A DNA stretch of 64,000 nt from Flavobacterium tibetense (GTDB taxonomy: Bacteria > Bacteroidota > Bacteroidia > Flavobacteriales > Flavobacteriaceae), in NCBI RefSeq assembly GCF_003293845.1, contig NZ_QLST01000001.1, positions 1 to 64,000 on the forward strand. The letters are read 5' to 3'. Below are positions 15,696 through 24,934 of the stretch, one piece after another. The notes beneath the pieces were generated by a model, which had not been told where the DNA came from, ran no database searches, and was given only the letters and a program-made list of their open reading frames with translations. The first letter of the stretch is position 1; every line of letters starts with the position of its first letter. Both the position numbers and the translations under genes were made by a program.

Positions 15696-17564
15696 TCTTC
15701 CCATATAGATTAACAACACCGAAACATCGCTTGGAGAAACTCCGCTGATTCTTGATGCTTGTGCAATGGTTCTTGGTCTAATTTTATTTAATTTCTGTTT
15801 GGCTTCAATGGAGATGGATTGAATCTTATCAAAATTAAAGTTTTCTGGAATAATTACATCTTCTAAACGTGTCAATTTATCCGCGTGACTTTTTTCCTTT
15901 TCAATATAACCTGAATACTTCACTTGAATTTCGGCTTGCTCTACAATTTCTTGATCCAAATGATTTTCTTCGATGTAAGTCGCCACTTTTTTAAATTTAA
16001 TAAAATCTTCCAAATCCAATTGCGGACGAGAAAAGACTTTAAACATTTTATCGGGTTGTGACATTAACGAAGAACCTTTGGCTTCTAAAATTGGATTCGC
16101 TTCTTCTGGTTTCAAACTTGTTTCTCTGAAGAAAGTGACCATCGCTTCCGATTTCGAAAGTTTTTCTTCCATTCTTCGTAAACGATCTTCTTTAGCTAAA
16201 CCAATTTCATATCCTTTTGGTGTTAATCTAAAGTCGGCATTATCTTGACGTAATAACGTTCTGTATTCGGCTCGAGAAGTAAACATACGATAAGGCTCTT
16301 CTGTTCCTTTGGTAATTAAATCGTCAATTAAAACTCCGATGTAAGCTTCATCACGTTTTAAAACAAACGGTGCTTTTTCTTGCACTTTTAAAGCTGCATT
16401 AATTCCAGCCATTAAACCTTGAGAAGCCGCTTCTTCGTATCCTGTAGTTCCGTTAATTTGTCCAGCGAAATACAAACCGTCAATTAATTTGGTTTCTAAT
16501 GTATGTTGCAATTGCGTAGGAGGGAAGTAATCATATTCAATAGCATAACCCGGACGGAAGAATTTTACATTCTCAAATCCAGCAACGGAACGTAAAGCTT
16601 TAAACTGAACATCTTCTGGTAGCGAAGTTGAAAAACCGTTGATATAATATTCGCAAGTTGTCCAACCTTCTGGTTCAACGAACAACTGATGGCGTTCCTT
16701 ATCCGCAAATCGATTAATCTTGTCTTCAATAGACGGACAATATCTTGGACCAATACTTTGTATTCTTCCGTTGAACATTGGACTTCTATCAAAACCTTCA
16801 CGTAAAATATCATGAACTTGAAGAGATGTATATGACATCCAACAAGAGCGTTGTGTAGTCAAAGGCGAAGTCACATTGGAATAAGAAAACTTCTCAGGTT
16901 TAACATCTCCAGGTTGTTCTTCCATTTTAGAAAAATCTAACGAGCGACCATCTACTCTTGGAGGTGTTCCCGTTTTCATTCTGCCTGACTCAAAACCTAA
17001 TTTAGCCAAATCTTCTGTAATTCCAAAAGAAGCACTTTCTCCTGCGCGACCACCACCAAATTGTTTATCACCAATATGAATCAATCCATTTAAGAATGTT
17101 CCATTAGTAAGCACAACTGTCTTTCCTTTTATCTCAATTCCAAGTGAAGTTCGAACACCTACAATCTTTCCGTTTTCAGACAAAATTCCCGAAACCATTT
17201 CTTGGTAGAAATCTAAATTAGGAGTTGCCTCCAACATGTTTCGCCATTCTTCAGCGAACTTCATTCTATCCGATTGCACTCTTGGCGACCACATCGCTGG
17301 ACCTTTGGATTTGTTCAACATTTTAAATTGGATAGCGGTTCTGTCAGAAACAATTCCTGAATAACCACCCAAGGCATCAATCTCACGAACGATTTGACCT
17401 TTTGCAATTCCGCCCATAGCCGGATTGCAAGACATCTGCGCGATGTTTTGTAAATTCATGGTCACCAACAAAGTGGAACACCCCATGTTAGCGGCAGCAG
17501 CAGCAGCTTCACAACCGGCATGCCCAGCACCAACAACAATTACATCATATTGATTTAAAAACAT
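15693..17564 (-). CDS. mnmG: tRNA uridine-5-carboxymethylaminomethyl(34) synthesis protein MnmG
   Basis: 623 residues, full length. The FAD-binding motif is GAGHAGCEAAAAAA at about 12-25. Family signatures include CNPAMGGIAKGQIVREIDALGG and MFTSRAEYRTLLRQDNADFRLT, and the C-terminal domain ends RPRTIAQASRISGVSPSDVSVLLIYMGR. With MnmE it installs the cmnm5 group on wobble uridine of tRNAs. The stop codon is TAG, embedded in the repeat at 15634-15695. Two parS sites lie immediately upstream. Confidence 0.98.
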   Translation of the reverse strand: MFLNQYDVIVVGAGHAGCEAAAAAANMGCSTLLVTMNLQNIAQMSCNPAMGGIAKGQIVREIDALGGYSGIVSDRTAIQFKMLNKSKGPAMWSPRVQSDRMKFAEEWRNMLEATPNLDFYQEMVSGILSENGKIVGVRTSLGIEIKGKTVVLTNGTFLNGLIHIGDKQFGGGRAGESASFGITEDLAKLGFESGRMKTGTPPRVDGRSLDFSKMEEQPGDVKPEKFSYSNVTSPLTTQRSCWMSYTSLQVHDILREGFDRSPMFNGRIQSIGPRYCPSIEDKINRFADKERHQLFVEPEGWTTCEYYINGFSTSLPEDVQFKALRSVAGFENVKFFRPGYAIEYDYFPPTQLQHTLETKLIDGLYFAGQINGTTGYEEAASQGLMAGINAALKVQEKAPFVLKRDEAYIGVLIDDLITKGTEEPYRMFTSRAEYRTLLRQDNADFRLTPKGYEIGLAKEDRLRRMEEKLSKSEAMVTFFRETSLKPEEANPILEAKGSSLMSQPDKMFKVFSRPQLDLEDFIKFKKVATYIEENHLDQEIVEQAEIQVKYSGYIEKEKSHADKLTRLEDVIIPENFNFDKIQSISIEAKQKLNKIRPRTIAQASRISGVSPSDVSVLLIYMGR

Positions 17565-17578
17565 TATTCTTATTATTA

Positions 17579-17594
17579 TGTTCCACGTGAAACA
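17579..17594. other. parS-like site (15/16), upstream of mnmG
   Basis: TGTTCCACGTGAAACA differs from the canonical parS by one base and lies 15 bp before the mnmG start codon on the minus strand. An identical copy is at 17625, 46 bp away. Confidence 0.75.
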
Positions 17595-17620
17595 TTTAAA
17601 AAAATTTCTAGTATATTAGC

Positions 17621-18040
17621 TTAATGTTCCACGTGAAACATTTGCATTTTCTCTTCTTCTTTAGCGCGCATTAAAGCTTCATCTTTTTCAGATTTATCTT
17701 TGTAACCGCAATAATGCAAAACACCATGTGATAGTACGCGGCGCAATTCTTCATCAAAAGAAACCTTGAAATCATCAGCGTTTTCACGAACACGCTCAAC
17801 AGAAACAAAAATATCACCCTGTATTAAATTTCCTACTGTGTAATCGAAGCTGATAATATCGGTTAGTGTATCGTGATTTAAATACTCTACATTTATTTTA
17901 TGAAGATATTCATCGTCACAAAAGATGTAGTTGATTTCACCGTCATCAAATCCTTCCGACTCAATTATTCGAGAAATCCATTCTTCGTATTGCGATTCAT
18001 TATCCAGTTCGAAATCGGTTTCGTAATTAAAACTAATCAT
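17621..18040 (-). CDS. ybeY: Endoribonuclease YbeY (rRNA maturation)
   Basis: 139 residues. The metal-site segment is RRVLSHGVLHYCGYKDKSEKDEALM: two His of the H-x3-H pattern are present, but the third His of the common HGxLHLxGYDH motif is absent (KDK instead). I believe Bacteroidota homologues often share this. The IISFDYTVG segment is the usual core strand. It processes 16S rRNA 3' ends and acts in ribosome quality control. The last residues, MFHVEH, are encoded by the parS copy at 17625-17640. The start overlaps the DUF4175 gene end by 8 bp, so they form an operon. Confidence 0.93.
   Translation of the reverse strand: MISFNYETDFELDNESQYEEWISRIIESEGFDDGEINYIFCDDEYLHKINVEYLNHDTLTDIISFDYTVGNLIQGDIFVSVERVRENADDFKVSFDEELRRVLSHGVLHYCGYKDKSEKDEALMRAKEEEKMQMFHVEH
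17625..17640. other. parS-like site (15/16) inside the ybeY 3' end
   Basis: TGTTCCACGTGAAACA, identical to 17579-17594. It is read through as the last codons of ybeY (Phe-His-Val-Glu). Confidence 0.75.
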
Positions 18041-21000
18041 TGCCTTTAAAATAATTTTGTACTTTCTGATTAAAATTGGGCTGCAAAGGTAAGCTTTGTC
18101 TATTTAATATTTCAATACTGTTCAAATATTCTTTTAGTTCATTAGAAAGTGGAGCAGTAGTGCCTTGAAAGTTTTCTCTGTTAGCATTCGATTTTCGTTT
18201 ATTATCTTCTCCTTGTTGTTGAATCGCTTTTTCTAATTTCAATAACTCATGTTTTAAATTCAACATCTTTTGCAAGGTTTCGTTTTTAAAACCTTTATTG
18301 ATTAATTGCTTTTCAATGTCTTTCATTTGGTTCATAGCATTCTGACCAATTCCTGATAATCCTTCCTTTTCTAATGCTTTTTGAAGTGCATCACGCAATT
18401 GTCTTTGCTCTTTCAAAATCTCTAAAACTTTACCAGCATTTCCTTCAGAACCGTTTTCCCCATCTTCACCCGATTTTCCTTGTTCACCCGATTTTCCTTT
18501 AGAATCTTTTCCTTTATCTCCTTCTTTACCCTTGTCACCATCTTTACCTGGTTTCATACCTTCTTTCATTTTCTCACCCAATTCTTCTTGTGATTTAATG
18601 ATATCCGGCAATTGCATTCCTTTTCCTTGACCTTTTCCTTTTTGAGGTTTTCCTTGACCTGAACCCGACATTTGCATTTGCATTTGGCTTTGCACATTGG
18701 AAAGAAAATCAGCTAATTTATTGGCAGAAGTTAAAACATATTGTTGGTGTGAAGCTCCTTTAGAAATATTATTATCCGCCAAGGTTTCCAAACTTTTATC
18801 CATGTTATAATGAATTTCACCAACTTCATTTAAAATAATTTCAGAAATCATAGGATTACGCATGGCAACGGCAAACAGGCTATCATCAACATGTTTGAAT
18901 TGATTTTTTAAATTCTGCTGTTGCTTTAAAACGGCATTAAATTGAAGCGAACGCGATTGCAAACTTTTGGTAGTACCAATTAACTTCTCTTCATCAAAAG
19001 AAAAAGCAACTAAATTATCCAAAATTTGACGTAAAGCTTTAGCATCTTCTTCCATCTGTTGCATGTCGCCAGCCATCATAGAAGAAGCCATTGATTGACT
19101 CATTTCCTTCATCTTTTTGGCTGCAGACTTTTGTTTGGGTTTCGCAGATTCCTGATTTTGTTTTTGTAGTTGCTCACTAGCTTTATTCATATCTTGCTCG
19201 ATATCTTTCTGCTCGTTTTTATCATTTGGAATGTCTAGCGGTGCTTTTAAATCTTTGTTATCTTTGTCTAATTGATCAAGCTCTTTTTGAATGTCTTTGA
19301 ATTCATCGGTGATTTTCTCTTGATTTTCTTTGGAATTATTTTTAGAATCTTCTGCTAATTTTTCTTGTTTTTCAGCTAATTTATCTAATTTATCAGCGAT
19401 TTGTTCTGCTTTCTTTTCCACATAAAAACGCTTGGTTAATTCTACCAATTGCTCTAAATTTTTGTTTTGCGATTTAGCGTTTTGCTTCATCTTATCCATT
19501 TTGTCGAAGAGTTGGTCTTTTTCTAATTTCTTAGAAAGCTCCTCCAGTTCTTTCAAAAGCTTTTCGTTTTTCTCTGCTTGTTTTTCTGATTCTTCTAAAC
19601 GACGCAGTAATTCTTCTTTATCTTTATCTTCATTTGTAGGTTTGAATTCTTCCAAATTATCCGAAAGTTTTTTACGAAATTCTTTCATCATCTCATCTTG
19701 TTGTTTTTGACGGTTGATGAAATCTTCTACTTTTTTGGAATCTTTATAATCCAAACTCGATTTCTCTTTGTTTAACTTTTGTAATTTATCAATTTCAGCT
19801 AATTGTTTTTCTTGAGTTTTAATAGATTTTTCAATGCTGTTGATGTTTTCGTTTTGTTCTTGTAGTTGTTTGTCTTCTTTTTGCGAATTTGTCATTTCAT
19901 AATGAGAAAAAACAGACGATTTAGTGCTTTTGTAATTATTAACTATATCATTGTCAAACACTTCGAAGTAATAATCGTAAGCCAAACCTGGTTCCAATTG
20001 CAAACTATTTGGAAAAGTATAAACAAATTGATCCACCGTTTGATTCTTCAATGTCAAATTAGCTTTTTTAACGGTATTTGGATTATTTGTTGGGTAATAA
20101 ACCACTTGTAGTTTTGACAAACCATAATCATCAGAAACTTGACCAATAACTACTTTGTTTTTAACTTTCAAACTATCAGGAGCCAATTGCGTTGTGATAA
20201 CTGGAAATTGATCTTTGATAACAGAAATTTGGTAACCCAAACGTTCATGATTAACAAAATTAGCGTTGGAAGTAGCAATTTCATAAGCCAAATTATCTTT
20301 GATTTTTCTTGAAATTCCAAAGACATTCTCACTTTTAGAAAACGGAGCGCTATTTTCACCAACGATGAAAGCAACATTGGATGTTGCTTGTGCTTCAATT
20401 GACCATGAAATAACAGTTCCTTCAGGAATAATAGCATTTCCAGAACCAAAAATAGTTTCTGATTTCTTTCCAATGTGCGACGGATAATTTAAGTGCATTT
20501 TGAAATTGGAAATCGTTGGAGTGGCTTTTACTTGAAGTTCGTATGTTGGTGAAACCACAGCATTGGCTTGCAAAACAAACGATGTGTTTTTTGTAATGGC
20601 ATCGAAAACATATTCGTAAGTTCCGTTTGGTGCTTTTTCTAAGAAATAACGCTCGTTACCTAGAACTATACTGATGTTTTCAGGAATTACTTTTCCTTCG
20701 GTTTTCACTTGTAATAAGAAAGATTGATTTTGTTGGGCAACCAAATTCTTATTCAAAATCACAAACTGAAAAGGCGCTGGCGGAATGTATTGTGTTTGAT
20801 AATTTACCACACGATCAAAACTAGAAGAAATTATAGTAGAATTTCCAGTGGCGAAGAAAATCAGAAATAAAATAATAGGCGCTAAAGCATAAGGCAAAAA
20901 CTTCTTGTTCTTAGCAAAATTAATCGCATTTGAGAATGGAATAGGTTCTAATGCATTTGCTTTTTGTTCAATAGAAGCCAATAATAATTCGGAATCTTCA

Positions 21001-21353
21001 TTTTTGGAAGCCAATTGTAAAAAGTTCAACAACTTATCATTCACTTCAGAAAAATGGTTTCCAATGATAGCGGAAGCTTCAGAATAACCAATTCCTTTTT
21101 GCAATTTGAATAATTTGAAAAGCGGAAATAAAATAAATCGACTCAATAAAAACAATTCCACCGCAACAAACAACCAAAACAAAAATGTTCTTCCGCTAGT
21201 GGAAAGCCATAAAAAATGTTCCACAAGTAAGGTGAAAATAAAATACAACAAACCTATTCCAATGAACAATAAGCTTCCTCTTATGATTTCATTGGTATAA
21301 AACTTTTTAATAAAAGCTTCTAATTTGGTGTAAATGATATGTTTTGCTTCCAA
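18033..21353 (-). CDS. DUF4175-type large membrane/coiled-coil protein
   Basis: 1106 residues. Three transmembrane helices are near the N-terminus (about 22-45, 55-78, 150-168), followed by beta-rich segments (about 190-480). A very long Lys/Glu/Gln coiled coil follows (about 485-760), then Met/Gln-rich stretches and a Gly-Lys low-complexity tract (about 905-980). I recognise it as the Bacteroidota DUF4175 type; the function is unknown. No ATG is close to the N-terminus; the TTG at 21353 is the likely start. The 3' end overlaps ybeY. Confidence 0.75.
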   Translation of the reverse strand: MEAKHIIYTKLEAFIKKFYTNEIIRGSLLFIGIGLLYFIFTLLVEHFLWLSTSGRTFLFWLFVAVELFLLSRFILFPLFKLFKLQKGIGYSEASAIIGNHFSEVNDKLLNFLQLASKNEDSELLLASIEQKANALEPIPFSNAINFAKNKKFLPYALAPIILFLIFFATGNSTIISSSFDRVVNYQTQYIPPAPFQFVILNKNLVAQQNQSFLLQVKTEGKVIPENISIVLGNERYFLEKAPNGTYEYVFDAITKNTSFVLQANAVVSPTYELQVKATPTISNFKMHLNYPSHIGKKSETIFGSGNAIIPEGTVISWSIEAQATSNVAFIVGENSAPFSKSENVFGISRKIKDNLAYEIATSNANFVNHERLGYQISVIKDQFPVITTQLAPDSLKVKNKVVIGQVSDDYGLSKLQVVYYPTNNPNTVKKANLTLKNQTVDQFVYTFPNSLQLEPGLAYDYYFEVFDNDIVNNYKSTKSSVFSHYEMTNSQKEDKQLQEQNENINSIEKSIKTQEKQLAEIDKLQKLNKEKSSLDYKDSKKVEDFINRQKQQDEMMKEFRKKLSDNLEEFKPTNEDKDKEELLRRLEESEKQAEKNEKLLKELEELSKKLEKDQLFDKMDKMKQNAKSQNKNLEQLVELTKRFYVEKKAEQIADKLDKLAEKQEKLAEDSKNNSKENQEKITDEFKDIQKELDQLDKDNKDLKAPLDIPNDKNEQKDIEQDMNKASEQLQKQNQESAKPKQKSAAKKMKEMSQSMASSMMAGDMQQMEEDAKALRQILDNLVAFSFDEEKLIGTTKSLQSRSLQFNAVLKQQQNLKNQFKHVDDSLFAVAMRNPMISEIILNEVGEIHYNMDKSLETLADNNISKGASHQQYVLTSANKLADFLSNVQSQMQMQMSGSGQGKPQKGKGQGKGMQLPDIIKSQEELGEKMKEGMKPGKDGDKGKEGDKGKDSKGKSGEQGKSGEDGENGSEGNAGKVLEILKEQRQLRDALQKALEKEGLSGIGQNAMNQMKDIEKQLINKGFKNETLQKMLNLKHELLKLEKAIQQQGEDNKRKSNANRENFQGTTAPLSNELKEYLNSIEILNRQSLPLQPNFNQKVQNYFKGND

Positions 21354-21457
21354 AATTGTTAATACTTTGTTTATAACCGATAAAATTACAACATCTTAGC
21401 TGATAAGTCAATAGGTTTTAGTGAAAGTTAACACTTTAAAAAATGAGAAAAATTAAA

Positions 21458-21584
21458 ACCACATAGAAACATAGTAAATTAAATATGTAAAAGGCGTTAC
21501 ACTGACAATAGAAATCATAGTGATTCTATGTGAATCCGACAAGGGTTATGAAGAACTCTAAAAAAACATATGTTTCTATGTGGT
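21458..21584. repeat. 127-bp element with perfect 16-bp terminal inverted repeats (copy A)
   Basis: ACCACATAGAAACATA at 21458-21473 and its exact reverse complement at 21569-21584. An internal palindrome (ATAGAAATCA...TGATTCTAT) lies near the centre. No ORF. A second member with the same ends is at 24935-25065. It occupies the 327-bp gap upstream of gltX, together with the heptamer array at 21627-21654. Confidence 0.85.
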
Positions 21585-21626
21585 AAAAACTATTATAAAA
21601 CAGATTAAAAAGATAAGTTTTTGAAA

Positions 21627-21654
21627 CTTCTGACTTCCAACTTCTAACTTCTAA
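21627..21654. repeat. Four 7-bp tandem units upstream of gltX
   Basis: CTTCTGA, CTTCCAA, CTTCTAA, CTTCTAA in direct succession, just before the gltX -7 promoter element. Confidence 0.7.
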
Positions 21655-21655
21655 T

Positions 21656-21663
21656 TATCTTTG
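21656..21663 (+). promoter_or_regulatory. -7 promoter element (TATCTTTG) for gltX
   Basis: Matches TAnnTTTG, 16 nt before the gltX ATG at 21680. No TTG at the expected -33 spacing, and the position is occupied by the heptamer array. Confidence 0.5.
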
Positions 21664-21679
21664 TACAAAATTTAATGAA

Positions 21680-23176
21680 ATGTCAGTAAGAGTAAGATTT
21701 GCACCTAGTCCAACTGGACCGTTGCATATTGGTGGTGTTCGTACCGCTTTATTCAATTATTTATTTGCCAAAAAACATGGTGGTACTTTCTATTTACGAA
21801 TTGAAGATACCGATCAAACGCGTTTTGTTCCTGGAGCCGAAGCTTATATTTTTGAAGCTTTGGAATGGTTAGGAATTGCGCCAGATGAAACCGTTGGAAA
21901 AAATGAAAAATTTGGACCTTATCGTCAAAGTGAACGTAAAGCGATGTACCAACAATACGCGGACCAATTGATTAATTCAGGTTGGGCGTATTATGCTTTT
22001 GATACCGCTGAAAGTTTAGATGCGATGCGAAAAGAAGCAGAAGCAAATGGAAAAACGTTTATTTACAATCATTCGGTTAGAGAACAATTGGATAACTCGT
22101 TGACAGTTTCACGTGAAAAAGTAGCAGAACGAATTGCAGCTGGCGAACAGTATGTTATCCGTTTTAAAACGCCTGTGAATGAAATTTTAGAATTAAAAGA
22201 CATCATTCGTGGTGACATTAAATTTGATACGAATTTATTAGATGATAAAGTATTATTCAAATCAGATGGAATGCCAACGTACCATTTAGCGAATATTGTG
22301 GATGACCATTTGATGGAAACTTCACATGTAATTCGTGGTGAAGAATGGTTGCCAAGTTTACCATTACATGTTTTATTATACAAAGCATTTGGTTGGAATG
22401 CACCAGAATTTGCGCATTTACCCTTGATTTTAAAACCAATTGGAAACGGAAAATTATCCAAACGTGATGGCGATAAAATGGGATTCCCAGTATTTCCTTT
22501 GGAATGGAGAACAGAAGAAGGAACTTCTTCAGGATATAGAGAAAACGGATTTTTCCCAGAAGCGGTGATTAACTTTTTGGCTTTATTAGGTTGGAATGAT
22601 GGAACCGAACAAGAGATTTTCTCCTTAGAAGAATTGGTACAAAAATTTGATTTGAACCGCATTCACAAAGCAGGAGCGAAGTTTGACCCAGAGAAAAACA
22701 AATGGTTTAATCATCAGTATTTAATAGGGAAAAGTGATGAGGAGTTAGCTTTAAGTTTTGCTGAAGATTTAGAAAAACGTGGAGTCTCGACTACGCTCGA
22801 TTTGACAAGAATTGTGGGAATGATTAAAGAAAGAGCGAATTTCGTAACAGAATTTTGGGATTTAGCGGATTATTTCTTTGAAGCTCCAACTTCATATGAT
22901 GAAAAAGCAGCTAAAAACTGGAAAGAAGAAACACCAGAATTAATGCAACAAGTGATTTCTGAATTGAATAAAATGGAAGATTTTAGTTCGGTTACTATTG
23001 AAACAGAATTGAAAAATTGGATGACAGCTAACGAAATTGGAATGGGAAAAATAATGCAACCGTTACGATTGAGTTTAGTAGGGGCATTAAAAGGCCCACA
23101 TTTATTTGACATTATCGAAATGATAGGAAAAACCGAAACGGTGAAAAGAATAGAAAAAGCAATAGCTAGTTTATAA
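21680..23176 (+). CDS. gltX: Glutamate--tRNA ligase
   Basis: 498 residues. The HIGH-type motif is FAPSPTGPLHIGGVRTALFN near the N-terminus, and the KMSKS-type motif is NGKLSKRDGDK at about 256. It charges tRNA-Glu in the cytosol; a separate glnS is present at 27196. Codons for about residues 369-376 (GVSTTLDL) coincide with a 24-bp repeat also found in rfbD and after the gene ending at 51999, which looks like an in-frame insertion. A parS-like 14/16 site at 22105-22120 lies within the coding sequence, probably by chance. Confidence 0.97.
   Translation: MSVRVRFAPSPTGPLHIGGVRTALFNYLFAKKHGGTFYLRIEDTDQTRFVPGAEAYIFEALEWLGIAPDETVGKNEKFGPYRQSERKAMYQQYADQLINSGWAYYAFDTAESLDAMRKEAEANGKTFIYNHSVREQLDNSLTVSREKVAERIAAGEQYVIRFKTPVNEILELKDIIRGDIKFDTNLLDDKVLFKSDGMPTYHLANIVDDHLMETSHVIRGEEWLPSLPLHVLLYKAFGWNAPEFAHLPLILKPIGNGKLSKRDGDKMGFPVFPLEWRTEEGTSSGYRENGFFPEAVINFLALLGWNDGTEQEIFSLEELVQKFDLNRIHKAGAKFDPEKNKWFNHQYLIGKSDEELALSFAEDLEKRGVSTTLDLTRIVGMIKERANFVTEFWDLADYFFEAPTSYDEKAAKNWKEETPELMQQVISELNKMEDFSSVTIETELKNWMTANEIGMGKIMQPLRLSLVGALKGPHLFDIIEMIGKTETVKRIEKAIASL
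22785..22808 (+). repeat. 24-bp dispersed repeat inside gltX
   Basis: TCTCGACTACGCTCGA followed by TTTGACAA. Similar copies are at 50338-50362 (inside rfbD) and, inverted, 52001-52026 (intergenic). Two to three mismatches between copies. The length is a multiple of three. Confidence 0.7.
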
Positions 23177-23180
23177 AAGA

Positions 23181-23206
23181 AAAGCCTCTGAAATTCAGAG
23201 GCTTTT
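23181..23206. terminator. Bidirectional terminator between gltX and the convergent gene
   Basis: A 12-bp stem AAAGCCTCTGAA with its complement and a minimal loop, followed by TTTTT on the plus strand and A/T-rich sequence on the minus. It lies 4 nt after the gltX stop and just after the stop of the leftward gene ending at 23211. Confidence 0.9.
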
Positions 23207-23210
23207 TGGT

Positions 23211-24176
23211 TTATTCAATAACACTATTTAATCTTTTTACATATTCATCTTTTCCAACCATTTCATCCTTTTTGACTCCTCCAATGCGAATTGCAAAAGG
23301 ACTACCTCCAACAGATTTTGGAACATAAAAAAATAATTGTTCGTAATTTTCAGATGAATAAATATAATACAATATTGTATAATATCTATATTCAACGAAC
23401 TCATCTGATCTTTTGCCAGCCATAGGTTTAAAATGCTCATAAACAAACGCATAACCTTTTTCATTATCTAAAATTGCCTTTTCAATTCTTACTCTATCAA
23501 CAAATTCATATTTATGTTTATATTCTGACTTAAATTGTTTTATATAATCTTCACTAAACATTTCTTTATCAATTAATAAAGTAAGATTACTCAATTTACT
23601 TGCATTAGGATTCATTGACTTTAAAGTTGCTTCTTTAGAATATTTCATCCCTTCACTCATAGAAAAATCATCATTTTCAAAATTCATTGCATTATCAATA
23701 GTATTTTTAAATGTAGTCAATGCGAATTTTATATCAGCTTCAGAAATTAATTGAAACTTAGTTTTGAAAAAAGTCGATTTTTTTGCATCATAATTATAAT
23801 TATAAGTCATTAAATATCCACTATTTATCATAAAAGCTTTTCCGCAAATGCCAAAAAATATATTTGTATAAGTAAAGGGTGCTTTTGTATTATATTTAAA
23901 GCCAATAAAATTATATTTCTCTTTATTACCTTTAATAAACTTATTAAACTCTTTTTCTGTTAAGTATTTTTCAATTCTTGACGCTCCAAAAACTTCTTCT
24001 ACATATTTCTTAATATAGGGATTAAAATTTGCCGCATTTTTATCATTTTCATCTAATTGTAATACAATTATAGGTTTAGTATTTGCAATTTCCCAATCTG
24101 TTTTCTTAGGGAGTTTAAATTGAGCAGAAGAAATAGTAACCAATAATAATAAGATAGAACTAAAAAGTGTTTTCAT
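23211..24176 (-). CDS. Unknown exported protein
   Basis: 321 residues with a signal peptide (SILLLLVTISSAQ, cleavage about residue 19). The rest is soluble and rich in Lys, Phe and Tyr, with no motif I recognise. A single Cys (FGICGKAF) is visible. Preceded by a strong hairpin (24202-24232), so it probably has its own promoter. Expected in the periplasm or on the surface. Confidence 0.75.
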   Translation of the reverse strand: MKTLFSSILLLLVTISSAQFKLPKKTDWEIANTKPIIVLQLDENDKNAANFNPYIKKYVEEVFGASRIEKYLTEKEFNKFIKGNKEKYNFIGFKYNTKAPFTYTNIFFGICGKAFMINSGYLMTYNYNYDAKKSTFFKTKFQLISEADIKFALTTFKNTIDNAMNFENDDFSMSEGMKYSKEATLKSMNPNASKLSNLTLLIDKEMFSEDYIKQFKSEYKHKYEFVDRVRIEKAILDNEKGYAFVYEHFKPMAGKRSDEFVEYRYYTILYYIYSSENYEQLFFYVPKSVGGSPFAIRIGGVKKDEMVGKDEYVKRLNSVIE

Positions 24177-24201
24177 AAATAATAATTTAGTTGTTAAACA
24201 A

Positions 24202-24232
24202 GAAAGCTCAAATATTTTATATTTGAGCTTTC
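24202..24232 (-). terminator. Hairpin terminator downstream of the beta-barrel gene
   Basis: A perfect 14-bp stem (24202-24215 with 24219-24232) and a 3-nt loop, between two leftward genes. The T-run on the minus strand is short. A/T homopolymer runs lie at 24241-24268. Confidence 0.75.
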
Positions 24233-24272
24233 GGGGCGATTTTTTTTTAAAAAAAAATTAAAAATTTTTTTC

Positions 24273-24914
24273 TTACAAATAAACCGTAATCATAGCGCTT
24301 AATAAACCGATGTTTCCTTTAAACTTTTCTCCGTTTAAGGTTTTTAGATCGTTGTTTTTATTTAAGTTATTCATGATGTTGTTGAAACCGTATTGGTAAC
24401 TTACATGGAAACGCACGTGTTTGATTCCAGCAGTTAGACCGGCATAAAGGTTTCCGTTGATTTTTGTGATATCGGTTAGATCATTTGCGGTTACTAATGG
24501 ACTATCTTTTAGTAAGGCTAATTCGTCTTCTTTATCAATTTTAAGTTTGCCATTTACTTGCAAAACAGGACCAATTTCTAAATTCAAATGGTTTTCTATT
24601 ACTCTGTAACTGAAACAAAAATAAATTTGAACCGCTTCCATCGTAAAATCAATTTCTTTATTGGTAACAGATTCTAATGAAAAAGTGCTTTGGGAAAAAT
24701 GCATGCCGTAAACCGCTTGCCAATTGTTGTAATAATTTCCTCTTAATGAAAATCCACCAATAAAACCTTGTCCAGGAGTTGCGTTGAATTGGTCAGAAAA
24801 CAAACTCAATTGTGAAACTCCGGCAGAAATTCCAATGTGATTGCTGTCTTTATGACCATGTTGCGCTATTGCAACTGTTGAAATCATACAAAATAAAAAA
24901 ATTAATTTTCTCAT
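24273..24914 (-). CDS. Outer-membrane beta-barrel protein (PorT/OmpW-like)
   Basis: 213 residues with a signal peptide (LIFLFCMISTVAIAQ). Alternating amphipathic strands follow, ending with an aromatic/hydrophobic last strand (LLSAMITVYL), as expected of an 8-strand barrel. HIGISAGVSQLSLFS opens the first strand. The precise subfamily is not certain. It is monocistronic, with repeat element B upstream. Confidence 0.7.
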   Translation of the reverse strand: MRKLIFLFCMISTVAIAQHGHKDSNHIGISAGVSQLSLFSDQFNATPGQGFIGGFSLRGNYYNNWQAVYGMHFSQSTFSLESVTNKEIDFTMEAVQIYFCFSYRVIENHLNLEIGPVLQVNGKLKIDKEDELALLKDSPLVTANDLTDITKINGNLYAGLTAGIKHVRFHVSYQYGFNNIMNNLNKNNDLKTLNGEKFKGNIGLLSAMITVYL

Positions 24915-24934
24915 ATACTATTTTTAAATAATAA

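Noticed and set aside
21361-21679. Riboswitch or T-box upstream of gltX
   Set aside because: The region is explained by the inverted-repeat element and the heptamer array; no T-box or known riboswitch consensus was seen.
22105-22120. parS-like AGTTTCACGTGAAAAA inside gltX
   Set aside because: Two mismatches and inside a coding region (codons for VSREK); not counted as part of the cluster.
23193-23194. Frameshift in or after gltX
   Set aside because: The gltX frame is intact to its stop and the downstream signal is a normal bidirectional terminator.
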